Below are positions 35,906 to 44,032 of a stretch of DNA of 64,000 nucleotides, one piece after another. A model generated the notes under the pieces. That model made no database searches. It was given only the letters and a program-made list of their open reading frames with translations, and was not told the DNA's origin. The translations under genes and the position numbers were made by a program. This DNA is from an uncultured bacterium (GTDB lineage Bacteria > Actinomycetota > Coriobacteriia > Coriobacteriales > Coriobacteriaceae): contig CAJMST010000003.1 of NCBI GenBank assembly GCA_905216145.1, positions 62,001-126,000 of the forward strand, written 5' to 3'. Numbering within the stretch: the first letter of the stretch is position 1; every line of letters begins with the position of its first letter.

Positions 35906-36988
35906 TTGTCTTTATCCCATCCTTTGCCTCGCGAGCTGACGCGCCCCGTGCATGTGGGCGGCGTGCAGATCGGTGGCGGCGCGCCGGTGGTGGTCCAATC
36001 CATGACCTGCACCGATACCGCTGATGCCCAGGCAACGCTTGCGCAAGTGCGCGCGTTGGCGCAGGCTGGCTGCGATATCGTGCGCGTGAGCGTGCCCACC
36101 GAGGCCGCGCTTGAGGGTTTCCGCACCATCTGTGCCGAGTCTCCGGTGCCGATTGTCGCCGACATCCACTTTAACCATAAGCTCGCCATTGGTGCCGTCG
36201 AGGCCGGTGCTGCCAAGCTGCGCATCAACCCCGGCAATATCGGCGATTGGGCCAAGGTTGACGCGGTGATCGATGCTGCGGGTGCCGCGGGCTGCGCAAT
36301 TCGTATCGGCGTCAATGCCGGTTCGCTTGAGCAGGATATCGCCGAGCGCGAAGACCTCACGCAGCCCGAAAAGCTCGTGATGTCGAGCGAGCGTTTCGTC
36401 AAGCATTTTGAAGACCGCGGCTTTACGAACATTGTGCTTTCAGCCAAGGCCCACAGCGTGCAAACGACGCTCGATACCTATCGAGCCCTGTCGCGTGAGA
36501 TTCCCCACGTTCCGCTTCACCTGGGCGTAACCGAGGCAGGTACCAAGCTGCAGGGCACCATCAAGAGCTCGGTGGGCCTTGGTATCCTGCTGTCTGAGGG
36601 TATCGGTGACACCATGCGCGTCTCGCTCACGGCCGATCCGGTCGAGGAGCCGCCGGTCGCCTGGGGCATTTTGCAGTCTCTGGGCCTGCGTCGCCGTGGA
36701 CCCGAGATTGTCTCGTGCCCCACGTGCGCCCGCTGCCAGGTTAACCTGATTGCAATCGCCGAGGAAGTAACCGAGCGGCTTAAGAACTATGCCGCGCCGC
36801 TTTCGATTGCCGTCATGGGGTGTGCCGTTAATGGCCCCGGTGAGGCTTCTGATGCCGACCTGGGCGTTGCTTGCGGACGTGGTCAGGCTCTGCTCTTTTC
36901 GCATGGCCAGATCATTGGTAAAGTAGCTGAGGACCAAATTGTCGACGCGCTTATGGCCGAGGTCGACAAGCTTATTGAGGAGAAATAA
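35906..36988 (+). CDS. ispG: (E)-4-hydroxy-3-methylbut-2-enyl-diphosphate synthase
   Basis: Iron-sulfur reductase of the MEP pathway. 4Fe-4S ligands are visible in SCPTCARC and MGCAVNGPGEA. TIM-barrel landmarks: VVQSMTCTDT, DIHFNHKLA and LRINPGNIG. I chose TTG 35906, eight bases after AGGGGAG; the frame is open further upstream, but that part overlaps rseP. 360 residues. proS begins directly at the stop. Confidence 0.95.
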   Translation: MSLSHPLPRELTRPVHVGGVQIGGGAPVVVQSMTCTDTADAQATLAQVRALAQAGCDIVRVSVPTEAALEGFRTICAESPVPIVADIHFNHKLAIGAVEAGAAKLRINPGNIGDWAKVDAVIDAAGAAGCAIRIGVNAGSLEQDIAEREDLTQPEKLVMSSERFVKHFEDRGFTNIVLSAKAHSVQTTLDTYRALSREIPHVPLHLGVTEAGTKLQGTIKSSVGLGILLSEGIGDTMRVSLTADPVEEPPVAWGILQSLGLRRRGPEIVSCPTCARCQVNLIAIAEEVTERLKNYAAPLSIAVMGCAVNGPGEASDADLGVACGRGQALLFSHGQIIGKVAEDQIVDALMAEVDKLIEEK

Positions 36989-38710
36989 ATGACCCGAGCA
37001 ATGTATATGTCTAAGCTCTATGCGCCGACGCTCAAAGAGGATCCGGCCGACGCCGAGCTTGCAAGCCATCGTCTGCTGTTTCGTGCCGGTATGATCCGCA
37101 AGGAGGCCGCCGGTCTGTATTCCTATCTGCCGCTCGCTTGGCGCTCGATTCGTAAGATCGAGAACATCGTGCGCGACGAGATGGACGCCGCCGGCGCCCA
37201 GGAGCTCATGATGCCCATTATGGTCGATGCCGAGCTGTGGCGTGAGTCCGGCCGCATCGATGCCTATGGCAAGGAGCTCGTGCGCTTTGACGACCGTCAT
37301 GGTCGCGAGTTTGTGCTGGGCCCCACGCACGAGGAGACCGTCACGGCCCTGGTGCGCAACGAGCTGCGCTCCTATAAGCAGCTGCCCGTCAACCTGTACC
37401 ACATTCAGGACAAGTTCCGTGATGAGTTCCGTCCCCGCTTTGGCCTGATGCGCGGCCGTGAGTTCATCATGAAGGACGCCTACAGCTTCTCTGCCACGCA
37501 GGAGAGTCTGCAGGAGGAGTACGACAAGATGAAGCAGGCCTACGCCAACATCTGCGAGCGCTGCTACATCAAGGCTCTGCCCGTCGTCGCCGATTCTGGC
37601 GAGATCGGTGGCGATACCTCCGTCGAGTACATGGCTTTGGCTGACGCCGGCGAGGCTTCGCTCGTCTACTGCGACGATTGCGGCTTCGCTGCCGATGACG
37701 AGGCTGCAAGCACCAAGGTCGTCGTGACCGAGGGTCCTGGTGACGGTACGCTCACCAAGGTTGAGACTCCGGGCATGGGCACCATTGAGGCTGTTGCTAA
37801 GTTCTTTGGGTTCCCCGAGAACGGCACGCGCAAGTCGCTGGCACTCATCGACGCCGAGGGCAAGCCGGTCGTGGCCATTGTTCCGGGCGATCACGAGCTC
37901 AACGATTGCAAGGCCGAGCACGTCTTTGGCAAGGGCTATCGCATGATGACCGACGAGGAGCTTCAGGCGAACGGTCTGCACAAGGGCTTTATCGGACCGG
38001 TTAACCTGCCCGATGGCATTCGTCTGGTGTGCGATGAGAGCCTGCGCGAGTCCAAGCAGTGGGCCTGCGGTGCCAACGAGGTCGATTATCACTTTACCGG
38101 TGCCTGCCCCGAGCGCGACTTTACCGTCGACGAGTGGGCCGATCTGGTCACCGTCGTCGCCGGCGATCCCTGCCCGCACTGCGGCAAGCCGCTCTCTGCT
38201 GCTCGCGGCATCGAGGTTTCCCAGGTCTTCCAGCTGGGCACCAAGTACTCCGAGGCCATGGGTGCTACCTTTATGGACGAGGACGGCAAGGAGAAGCCGC
38301 TTATCATGGGTTGCTACGGCGTGGGCGTGTCTCGCTCGCTCGCTGCCGTCGTGGAGCAGCACAACGACGAGCATGGCATCGTCTGGCCGGTCTCCGTTGC
38401 CCCGTACGAGGTTGCGGTGATTCCGCTCGACCCCAAGAAGGAGGAGTGCGCTACCGTTTGCGAACAGATCGTTGATGGCCTGTGCGCCGAGGGTATCGAG
38501 GTTGTCGTCGACGATCGCGATGAGCGTCCCGGCTTTAAGTTTGCCGACAATGACCTTATGGGCTTCCCGTATCAGGTGGTGCTCGGCAAGCGTGGCCTTA
38601 AGAACGGCACCGTTGAGCTCAAGGACCGTGCCACGGGCGAGCGCGAGGACGTGGCGATCGACGAGGTCGTCGCCAAGGTCGCCGAGCTTGTGAAGGCTGC
38701 CCGCCGTTAA
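36989..38710 (+). CDS. proS: Prolyl-tRNA synthetase (bacterial type, with editing domain)
   Basis: Class II synthetase. RKEAAGLYSYLPLAWR opens the catalytic domain; motif 2 region FRDEFRPRFGLMRGREF; the INS editing domain (YbaK-like) spans about residues 230-390; the C-terminal anticodon-binding domain ends the protein. 573 residues, normal. ATG 36989 directly follows the ispG stop with GAGGAG upstream; ATG 37001 or 37007 are alternatives. Two hairpins follow. Confidence 0.97.
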   Translation: MTRAMYMSKLYAPTLKEDPADAELASHRLLFRAGMIRKEAAGLYSYLPLAWRSIRKIENIVRDEMDAAGAQELMMPIMVDAELWRESGRIDAYGKELVRFDDRHGREFVLGPTHEETVTALVRNELRSYKQLPVNLYHIQDKFRDEFRPRFGLMRGREFIMKDAYSFSATQESLQEEYDKMKQAYANICERCYIKALPVVADSGEIGGDTSVEYMALADAGEASLVYCDDCGFAADDEAASTKVVVTEGPGDGTLTKVETPGMGTIEAVAKFFGFPENGTRKSLALIDAEGKPVVAIVPGDHELNDCKAEHVFGKGYRMMTDEELQANGLHKGFIGPVNLPDGIRLVCDESLRESKQWACGANEVDYHFTGACPERDFTVDEWADLVTVVAGDPCPHCGKPLSAARGIEVSQVFQLGTKYSEAMGATFMDEDGKEKPLIMGCYGVGVSRSLAAVVEQHNDEHGIVWPVSVAPYEVAVIPLDPKKEECATVCEQIVDGLCAEGIEVVVDDRDERPGFKFADNDLMGFPYQVVLGKRGLKNGTVELKDRATGEREDVAIDEVVAKVAELVKAARR

Positions 38711-38740
38711 TCGGCGATTTCGCTTGTAGTTCGATATACG

Positions 38741-38789
38741 GGACGGCCCCGCATTTCTCCAGATAGGGGAGATGCGGGGCCGTCCTTTT
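38741..38789 (+). terminator. Terminator after proS
   Basis: A 20-base arm starting GGACGGCCCCGCAT pairs with its complement around a short loop and runs into CCTTTTA. Very stable. Confidence 0.9.
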
Positions 38790-38814
38790 ATCTTGTCGGC
38801 GCGCTCAATCGCTA

Positions 38815-38859
38815 AAAGGAAAAACCCCACAGCCCATGCGAGCTGCGGGGTTTTCCTTT
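38815..38859. terminator. Bidirectional terminator between proS and the minus-strand kinase gene
   Basis: AAAGGAAAACCCCACAGC and its near-perfect complement (one mismatch) around a short loop. The A/T-rich outer arms provide U-runs in both directions, so it also terminates the adhE-kinase transcript. Confidence 0.85.
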
Positions 38860-38891
38860 GTGCCTCCGATGCGAAATGAATCGCTCAGATA

Positions 38892-39656
38892 TTACTGATA
38901 ATCGACGACGTCGATCCAGTTCTTAAGGAACTCATCGTTCACGTTGCGCTTACGAGCGAGCTCGGAAGCGGCAACGATGCTCGTCCACTGACGCACGACC
39001 TGCATGGGCATGTCGGCGCGGTCGCAGTAGAGCTCCAGGTAGGCCTCGGCCTGATCCTTGCTGTTGAGGGCAAAGAGCAGGTAGGTGGTGGCAACGTCGG
39101 CAGCAGGGGAGCCCTGGGTGGCGTGTGCCCAGTCGCAGACGTACAGCTGACCGTCGTCGCCGACGATGACGTTGGAGGGGTTGAAGTCGCCGTGGCAAAC
39201 CTTGAACTCCTTGGTCATACCGTCCAGACGCTCCTGAAGGTTGTAGCGCGTGGTGGCATTGAGCTGATCAAGGCTGTCGATCATGCGGGCGAACTTGTCG
39301 CGCTGACGGTTGAGCAGCGGGGAGGTGTAGCCGTGGATCTCGATCTGGAGGTCGACGAACATCTCGAGGTACTCACCGAAGCGCTGGGGCTCGGCAGTCA
39401 TCTTCTCGGCAAGGGTAGTGCCCGGAACCTTCTCGGTCACGAGCGCCCAGCCGTTGGCGTTCTCGAGCTGGGAAACCTCGAGAGCCTTGGGGCTGCGGAT
39501 GCCGCACTCATTGATGCGGGCAAGATTCAAAGCCTCGTTGAACACGTCGGAGACGGGCTTGTTCTCGTTAAAGACCTTGACGATCTTGTCGCCCAGGTCG
39601 TAAACGACCTTGTTGCCACGGCGGACGAGCTCGGTCTTGGAATCGGGTAGCAGCAT
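38892..39656 (-). CDS. APH-fold phosphotransferase (kinase-like protein), substrate unknown
   Basis: 254 residues with the aminoglycoside/choline kinase fold. The catalytic loop is VCHGDFNPSNVIV (H-x-D-x4-N), followed by the metal-binding Asp in VCDWAHATQG; the nucleotide-binding Lys is probably in DKIVKVFNE. Substrate residues cannot be read off. It lies 88 bases downstream of adhE on the same strand with a stable hairpin between, so it is probably its co-transcribed second gene. An antibiotic kinase is unlikely given this position, but cannot be excluded. SD AAAGGA. Confidence 0.85.
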   Translation of the reverse strand: MLLPDSKTELVRRGNKVVYDLGDKIVKVFNENKPVSDVFNEALNLARINECGIRSPKALEVSQLENANGWALVTEKVPGTTLAEKMTAEPQRFGEYLEMFVDLQIEIHGYTSPLLNRQRDKFARMIDSLDQLNATTRYNLQERLDGMTKEFKVCHGDFNPSNVIVGDDGQLYVCDWAHATQGSPAADVATTYLLFALNSKDQAEAYLELYCDRADMPMQVVRQWTSIVAASELARKRNVNDEFLKNWIDVVDYQ

Positions 39657-39688
39657 GGTTGCATCCTTTCAACGATGCGATAGAAGCG

Positions 39689-39727
39689 ACGGCGGGGGTG
39701 TGTGAAACACCCGTGCACCCCCGCCGT
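39689..39727 (-). other. Stem-loop between adhE and the kinase gene
   Basis: A perfect 12-base-pair stem (ACGGCGGGGGTG with its complement) around a 15-base loop. In the direction of transcription no T-run follows, so it is more likely a processing or mRNA-stability element that uncouples kinase from adhE levels than a terminator. Confidence 0.6.
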
Positions 39728-39744
39728 TAAAAACCGTGCTAGAA

Positions 39745-42393
39745 CTAGCAGACGGCGTAATCCTGAGGCTCTCGGCCGTAGTAGGCGTCCAGGTAGAGCT
39801 CCTTGATCTCGCTCATGAGCGGGTAGCGCGGGTTAGCGCCGGTGCACTGGTCGTTGAATGCCTGCTCGGTCATCTCGTCGAGGGTGTCGAGGAAGTACTT
39901 CTCGTCAACGCCGTACTCAGCGATGGTGTGCTTGACACCGATGAAGTCGCAGAGCTCGGTGAGCTTGGTGATGAAGTTCTCGAAGACCTCACGGTCGTCC
40001 TTGCCGTCGATGCCGCAGTAACGAGCCATCTCGGCGTAGTTGTGCAGCGCGTTGGGGTAAGGATACTGAGAGAAGGTTCCCATCTTGACAGGAGCCTCGG
40101 CGGCGTTGTAACGCATGACGCGGGTCAGGATGACGGCGTTTGCGAGGCCGTGGGGCAGATGGTGGAAAGCGCCGAGCTTGTGGGCCATGGAGTGGTTGAG
40201 GCCCAGGAAGGCGTTACCGAATGCCATACCGGCCATGCAGGATGCGTTGTGCATCTCCTCGCGAGCGTGCGGATCCTTGGCACCGTTGGTGAAGGAGCTC
40301 GGGAGGTTCTCGAAGACGAGCTTTGCGGCGCGCTCGGAGAGGCCCTTGGTGTAATCGGAAGCCATGATGGAGACGTAGGACTCGATGGCGTGGGTCATGA
40401 CGTCAATACCGGAAGCTGCGGTGAGGCCCTTCGGGGCGGTCATGCAGTTGTCGGCGTCGACGATAGCCATGTTGGGGAGCAGCGCGTAGTCGGCGAGCGG
40501 CCACTTGATGCCGGTCTCCTTGTCGGTGATGATGGCGAACGGCGTGCACTCGGAGCCAGTGCCCGAAGAGGTCGGGACGGCGACGAAGTAAGCCTTCTTG
40601 CCCATCTCGGGGAAGGTGAAGATACGCTTGCGGATGTCCATGAAGTCCATGGCCATGTCCTCGAAGTTCGCCTCGGGGTGCTCGTACATCATCCACATGA
40701 TCTTGCCGGCGTCCATTGCGGAACCGCCGCCGACGGCGATGATGACATCCGGCTCGAAGAGCGTCATCTGCTTGGCGCCGCGACGTGCGCACTGCAGGGA
40801 GGGATCGGGCTCAACGTCGTAGAAGCAGTCGTGAGCGATGCCCATCTCATCGAGCTTGGCCTCGATGGCACGCGTGTTGCCATTCTTGAAGAGGAACTGG
40901 TCGGTAACGATGAAGGCGCGCTTCTTGCCCATTACGGTGCCGAGCTCGTCGAGTGCGACGGGCGTGCAGCCCTTCTTGAAGTAGACCTTCTCGGGTGCGC
41001 GGAACCACAGCATGTTCTCGCGGCGCTCTGCCACGGTCTTGACGTTGATCAAGTGCTTCACCCCAACGTTCTCGGAGACGGAGTTGCCACCCCAGGAGCC
41101 GCAGCCCAGGGTTAGAGACGGCTTCATGCCGAAGTTGTAGAGGTCACCGATGCCGCCGTGCGAGGACGGGGTGTTGATGACGATGCGGCAGGCCTTCATG
41201 ACGTGCTGGAACTTAGCGATCTTCTCGCTCTGTGCCGGGTGCACGTAGAGAGAGGCGGTGTGGCCCGGGCCACCTGCGAGGACGAGGTGCTCTGCCTTGT
41301 CAACGGCCTCCTGGAAGTCCTTGGCGTGATACATAGCGAGGACCGGGGAGAGCTTCTCGTGGGAGAACTCTTCCTTCTCGGGATCGGTGGAGGTGACCTC
41401 GGCGATCAGGATCTTGGTCTTGGCGGGAACCTCGATGCCGGCGAGCTCGGCGATCTTGGCGGCAGCCATGCCGGGGATGCGGTGATCGAGTGCGCCGTTC
41501 TTGAACATGGCGGCACGCAGGGCGTCCATCTCGGCACCCTGCTTGACGAAGTAGCAGCCGCGACGCTGGAACTCAGCCTTGACATCCTTGTAGATGGAGT
41601 CGAGGACGGTGACGGACTGCTCGGAAGCGCAGATCATGCCGTTGTCGAACGTCTTGGAGTGGATGATGGAGTTGACGGCGAGCTTGATGTCCGCGGTATC
41701 GTCGATGATGACCGGGGTGTTGCCGGCGCCGACGCCGAGTGCGGGCTTACCGGAGGAGTAAGCAGCCTTGACCATGCCCGGGCCACCGGTTGCGAGAATG
41801 ATGTCGACGTCGCGCATGACCATGTTGGTCAGCTCGATGGACGGCTTGTCGACCCAGCCGATGATGCCCTCAGGAGCACCGGCCTTGACAGCTGCGTCGA
41901 GAACGAGCTTGGCGGCGGCGATGGTGCACTTGGCGGCTGCCGGGTGCGGGGAGATGATGATGGCGTTACGGGTCTTCAGGCAGATGAGCGTCTTGAAGAT
42001 GGCCGTGGAGGTCGGGTTGGTGGTCGGGATGACAGCGCCAACGATACCGATCGGCTCGGCGACCTTGGTGATGCCGTAAGCGTCGTCGCGCTCGATGACA
42101 CCGCAGGTCTTGGTGTTCTTGTAAGCGTTGTAGATGTACTCAGCGGCGTAGTGGTTCTTGATGACCTTGTCCTCGAGAACGCCACGGCCTGTCTCCTCGA
42201 TGGCGAGCTTGGCCAAAGGAATACGAGCCTTGTTGGCGGCCATAGCAGCCTCGTAGAAGATCTTGTCTACCTGCTCCTGAGTGTACTCAGCGAATTTAGC
42301 CTGGGCCTCACGCATAGATTTGAGTTTGGCCTCAAGCGCCTCCACGTTGTCCACGATGGCGGGAGTAGTGTTTTCCGGTGACTTTTTCACCAT
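39745..42393 (-). CDS. adhE: Bifunctional acetaldehyde-CoA/alcohol dehydrogenase
   Basis: Reduces acetyl-CoA to ethanol in two NADH-using steps, regenerating NAD during fermentation; known homologues form spirosome filaments. The N-terminal aldehyde dehydrogenase half has the catalytic Cys in NGMICASEQ (about residue 252). The C-terminal iron-dependent half has GGSAMDAGKIMWMM and the metal-binding His of GLNHSMAHKLGAFHHLPHG. 882 residues. AAGGAG precedes the ATG. Regulatory sites upstream are listed separately. Downstream is an APH-fold gene. Confidence 0.97.
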   Translation of the reverse strand: MVKKSPENTTPAIVDNVEALEAKLKSMREAQAKFAEYTQEQVDKIFYEAAMAANKARIPLAKLAIEETGRGVLEDKVIKNHYAAEYIYNAYKNTKTCGVIERDDAYGITKVAEPIGIVGAVIPTTNPTSTAIFKTLICLKTRNAIIISPHPAAAKCTIAAAKLVLDAAVKAGAPEGIIGWVDKPSIELTNMVMRDVDIILATGGPGMVKAAYSSGKPALGVGAGNTPVIIDDTADIKLAVNSIIHSKTFDNGMICASEQSVTVLDSIYKDVKAEFQRRGCYFVKQGAEMDALRAAMFKNGALDHRIPGMAAAKIAELAGIEVPAKTKILIAEVTSTDPEKEEFSHEKLSPVLAMYHAKDFQEAVDKAEHLVLAGGPGHTASLYVHPAQSEKIAKFQHVMKACRIVINTPSSHGGIGDLYNFGMKPSLTLGCGSWGGNSVSENVGVKHLINVKTVAERRENMLWFRAPEKVYFKKGCTPVALDELGTVMGKKRAFIVTDQFLFKNGNTRAIEAKLDEMGIAHDCFYDVEPDPSLQCARRGAKQMTLFEPDVIIAVGGGSAMDAGKIMWMMYEHPEANFEDMAMDFMDIRKRIFTFPEMGKKAYFVAVPTSSGTGSECTPFAIITDKETGIKWPLADYALLPNMAIVDADNCMTAPKGLTAASGIDVMTHAIESYVSIMASDYTKGLSERAAKLVFENLPSSFTNGAKDPHAREEMHNASCMAGMAFGNAFLGLNHSMAHKLGAFHHLPHGLANAVILTRVMRYNAAEAPVKMGTFSQYPYPNALHNYAEMARYCGIDGKDDREVFENFITKLTELCDFIGVKHTIAEYGVDEKYFLDTLDEMTEQAFNDQCTGANPRYPLMSEIKELYLDAYYGREPQDYAVC

Positions 42394-42428
42394 TTGTGTC
42401 TCCTTGCGATCGGAGATTTACCCTACGC

Positions 42429-42444
42429 CTTGCATGATAGCAAG
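42429..42444. promoter_or_regulatory. Inverted repeat over the adhE -10 box
   Basis: CTTGC-ATGATA-GCAAG, a perfect 5+6+5 palindrome whose centre is the -10 hexamer (TATCAT on the minus strand). Its position would suit a repressor. Confidence 0.5.
42434..42442 (-). promoter_or_regulatory. Extended -10 promoter of adhE
   Basis: TGCTATCAT read on the minus strand; no good -35 lies 16-18 bases upstream (CCGTTT at 42457-42462). The start site would be about 42427, giving a 34-base leader. Confidence 0.6.
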
Positions 42445-42485
42445 AAATAATTCGGTAAACGGTCAGATTCCCGTAAAAGGCATAC

Positions 42486-42515
42486 TAAAACGCTTCAATC
42501 AAATGAACCGTTTCA
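42486..42515. promoter_or_regulatory. Tandem LacI-like operator pair upstream of adhE
   Basis: TAAAACGCTTCA at 42486-42497 and TGAACCGTTTCA at 42504-42515 both fit the dyad TRAANCGNTTCA with a central CG, as in LacI-family operators. Their centres are 18 bases apart. Seen as one unit, AAACGCTTCA and TGAACCGTTT also form a 9-of-10 inverted repeat. They lie about 64 and 82 bases upstream of the likely start site, a position more usual for activation or looping. A related GGTAAACGGTCA occurs at 42454-42465. Confidence 0.5.
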
Positions 42516-42701
42516 ACTAAATTATGCTACTTAGCGTAGGAAAGATCGGATGCTTTGCGCCTTGTAGGTGCCCTGAAGCCGTATTGGCCAGCATTTGGTT
42601 CCAGAGGGTTTTTGGCTTAAAGGCGTCGGGTTATCGAGAACGACTTTTGCATATTCATATGTTAGTAGTTGTCGTCTTACGATCAGTTGGTAGTCAATAA
42701 A
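42516..42701. other. Intergenic DNA between adhE operators and rpmB terminator
   Basis: No open frame of note, RNA motif or clear promoter seen in these 186 bases. It is A/T-richer than the flanking genes. Confidence 0.5.
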
Positions 42702-42737
42702 CCAAAAAGGCGCCCTCCGTAGGGGAGGGCGCCTTTG
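42702..42737 (-). terminator. Terminator after rpmB
   Basis: AAAGGCGCCCTCC and GGAGGGCGCCTTT form a strong stem; read on the minus strand it runs into TTTTTGG. It lies about 70 bases past the rpmB stop. Confidence 0.85.
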
Positions 42738-42804
42738 GTAAGTTCTATGTGAACGCGAGGTCTTTGACCCGGAGAGTCCGAGGTACTTGTTGGTAAGACC
42801 TTAT

Positions 42805-42993
42805 TTACGAGCGCGCAACCTTGCCGGACTTGAGGCAGGTGGAGCAAACGTTCATCTTGCGACGGTGACCATCGACGACGACGTAAACGCGCTGGATGTT
42901 GGGGCGGAACTTACGGTTGGTGACGCGGTGAGAGTGGCTGATGGAGCGACCGGCAACGGGGTGCTTACCGCAAACTTCGCAAACTTTGGACAT
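42805..42993 (-). CDS. rpmB: 50S ribosomal protein L28, zinc-ribbon form
   Basis: 62 residues. MSKVCEVCGKHPVAGRSISH is the classic L28 opening, with NRKFRPNIQRV following. Both CxxC pairs (CEVC and CSTC) are present, so this is the zinc-binding form. The ATG at 42993 follows AAGGAGGG; the frame continues upstream to 43041 but without an SD. Monocistronic, with its own promoter and terminator. Confidence 0.97.
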   Translation of the reverse strand: MSKVCEVCGKHPVAGRSISHSHRVTNRKFRPNIQRVYVVVDGHRRKMNVCSTCLKSGKVARS

Positions 42994-43047
42994 AACTGAC
43001 CCTCCTTGGGCGACAAACGAACATGTCGCGTTAACAAACAAGCCTGA

Positions 43048-43056
43048 ACTATAGCA
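43048..43056 (-). promoter_or_regulatory. Extended -10 promoter of rpmB
   Basis: TGCTATAGT on the minus strand, with no good -35 at the normal distance (TTGCGC lies 20 bases upstream). The leader would be about 50 bases. Confidence 0.6.
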
Positions 43057-43282
43057 CAGAAGTCGCTCCCTGTGCGCAATCTACACAGAGATATTCCTCT
43101 TTTGGCGATAGTGCTCACGCCACGGCCCTGGACGTAGATCCGATTTGCGTGCAGCAGAGGGGATTATGCCAGCTCGTGCGTGCGTTTTCAAGCTCGTCCC
43201 ACAAATATATAGGTTTATTGAGCTTTGGGCTCCGTTTACGGATTGCTCTGTATTTATGCTCGCAATTAAGCTCGAGGTTGGC
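43057..43282. other. Divergent intergenic region between rpmB and the pyr operon
   Basis: About 225 bases with no recognised gene. TACACT at 43283-43288 may be the -10 of the pyr promoter, but I see no matching -35. Confidence 0.4.
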
Positions 43283-43313
43283 TACACTATCCCATGACCA
43301 TTAAAGGGGTACG

Positions 43314-43404
43314 AGATACCCACATGGAATTACATAGCTGCCCAAAGAGCAGCCCTTCCTGTGGGTGTCTGGTCCGCTTTAAGCGGTCGGGCATCTATTT
43401 TTTT
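43314..43404 (+). promoter_or_regulatory. PyrR-type transcription attenuator of the pyr operon
   Basis: Mutually exclusive structures are visible. Antiterminator: AGATACCCACATGG (43314-43327) pairs with CCTGTGGGTGTCT (43358-43370), 13 pairs with one bulge. Between them a hairpin GCTGC-CCAAAGA-GCAGC (43337-43353) is a likely PyrR-binding loop. Terminator: the same GGGTGTCTGGTCCGC segment pairs instead with GCGGTCGGGCATCT (43383-43396), followed by seven T at 43398-43404. PyrR with UMP would favour the terminator. Inferred by analogy with Bacillus; pyrR is the first gene downstream. Confidence 0.75.
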
Positions 43405-43443
43405 GACTGTGTCAGCAGTCAAGACATGTGAGGAAGGAGATCG

Positions 43444-44028
43444 ATGGGCACGACTTCCCCCAAGGCGGTCATCATGGACGAGACCGCCGTCAATCGAGCG
43501 ATGACCCGCATCGCGCACGAGATTCTCGAGCGCAACGAGGGCTGTGAAGACCTCGCTCTGGTCGGCATCGTCACGCGCGGCGACCTTCTGGCAAAGAAGC
43601 TCGCCGAGGAGATCAAGGAGATCGAGGGCGTCGACGTTCCGCTCGGCAGCCTCGACATCAGCTTCTACCGCGATGACTATGCGACCAATTTCGCTCCCGC
43701 GATCCACGCCACCAACATTCCCTTTAGCGTCGACGGCAAGCGCGTCGTGCTGGTGGACGACATCCTGTATACGGGCCGTACCATTCGCGCCGCTCTCGAC
43801 GCCGTCATGGACCTGGGCCGTCCGAACCGCATTGAGCTGGCTGTCCTCGTTGACCGCGGCCACCGCGAGCTCCCCATCTCGCCGGACTTTGTCGGCAAGA
43901 ACGTTCCCTCGTCGCATGAGGAGAACGTGCACCTATATATGAAGGAAGTCGACGGCCACACCGCCGTCGAGATTAACGACGTCGCGCCGGGTTCCCACGT
44001 GGGCTCCGCGCCGCTGGGAGGTGAGTAG
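43444..44028 (+). CDS. pyrR: Bifunctional pyr operon regulator and uracil phosphoribosyltransferase
   Basis: RNA-binding attenuator of pyrimidine synthesis that also converts uracil and PRPP to UMP. The PRPP-binding loop is VVLVDDILYTGRTIRAALDA; VDRGHRELPI is also typical. 194 residues, slightly longer at the C terminus than the Bacillus protein. AAGGAGA precedes the ATG. First gene of the pyr operon, directly behind the attenuator. Confidence 0.95.
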   Translation: MGTTSPKAVIMDETAVNRAMTRIAHEILERNEGCEDLALVGIVTRGDLLAKKLAEEIKEIEGVDVPLGSLDISFYRDDYATNFAPAIHATNIPFSVDGKRVVLVDDILYTGRTIRAALDAVMDLGRPNRIELAVLVDRGHRELPISPDFVGKNVPSSHEENVHLYMKEVDGHTAVEINDVAPGSHVGSAPLGGE

Positions 44029-44032
44029 TACC

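Noticed and set aside
36440..38830. Antisense open frame (796 codons) over ispG and proS
   Set aside because: Same shadow effect; it runs through two conserved genes and a terminator.
41158..42381. Plus-strand open frame (407 codons) opposite adhE
   Set aside because: Low-complexity Gly/Asp/Val composition typical of a frame opposite a real gene; adhE is complete on the minus strand.
42421..42541. Inverted CCTACGC / GCGTAGG pair flanking the adhE promoter
   Set aside because: Seven-base arms more than 100 bases apart can arise by chance and fit no known site.
42394..42560. Rex (NADH-sensing) site upstream of adhE
   Set aside because: No TTGTGA-N6-TCACAA-like sequence was found; the dyads present differ.
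42593..42616. Third copy of the competence-linked element (TTTGGT ... TTTTTGGC)
   Set aside because: Half-sites are 17 bases apart rather than 11 and the rest does not match.
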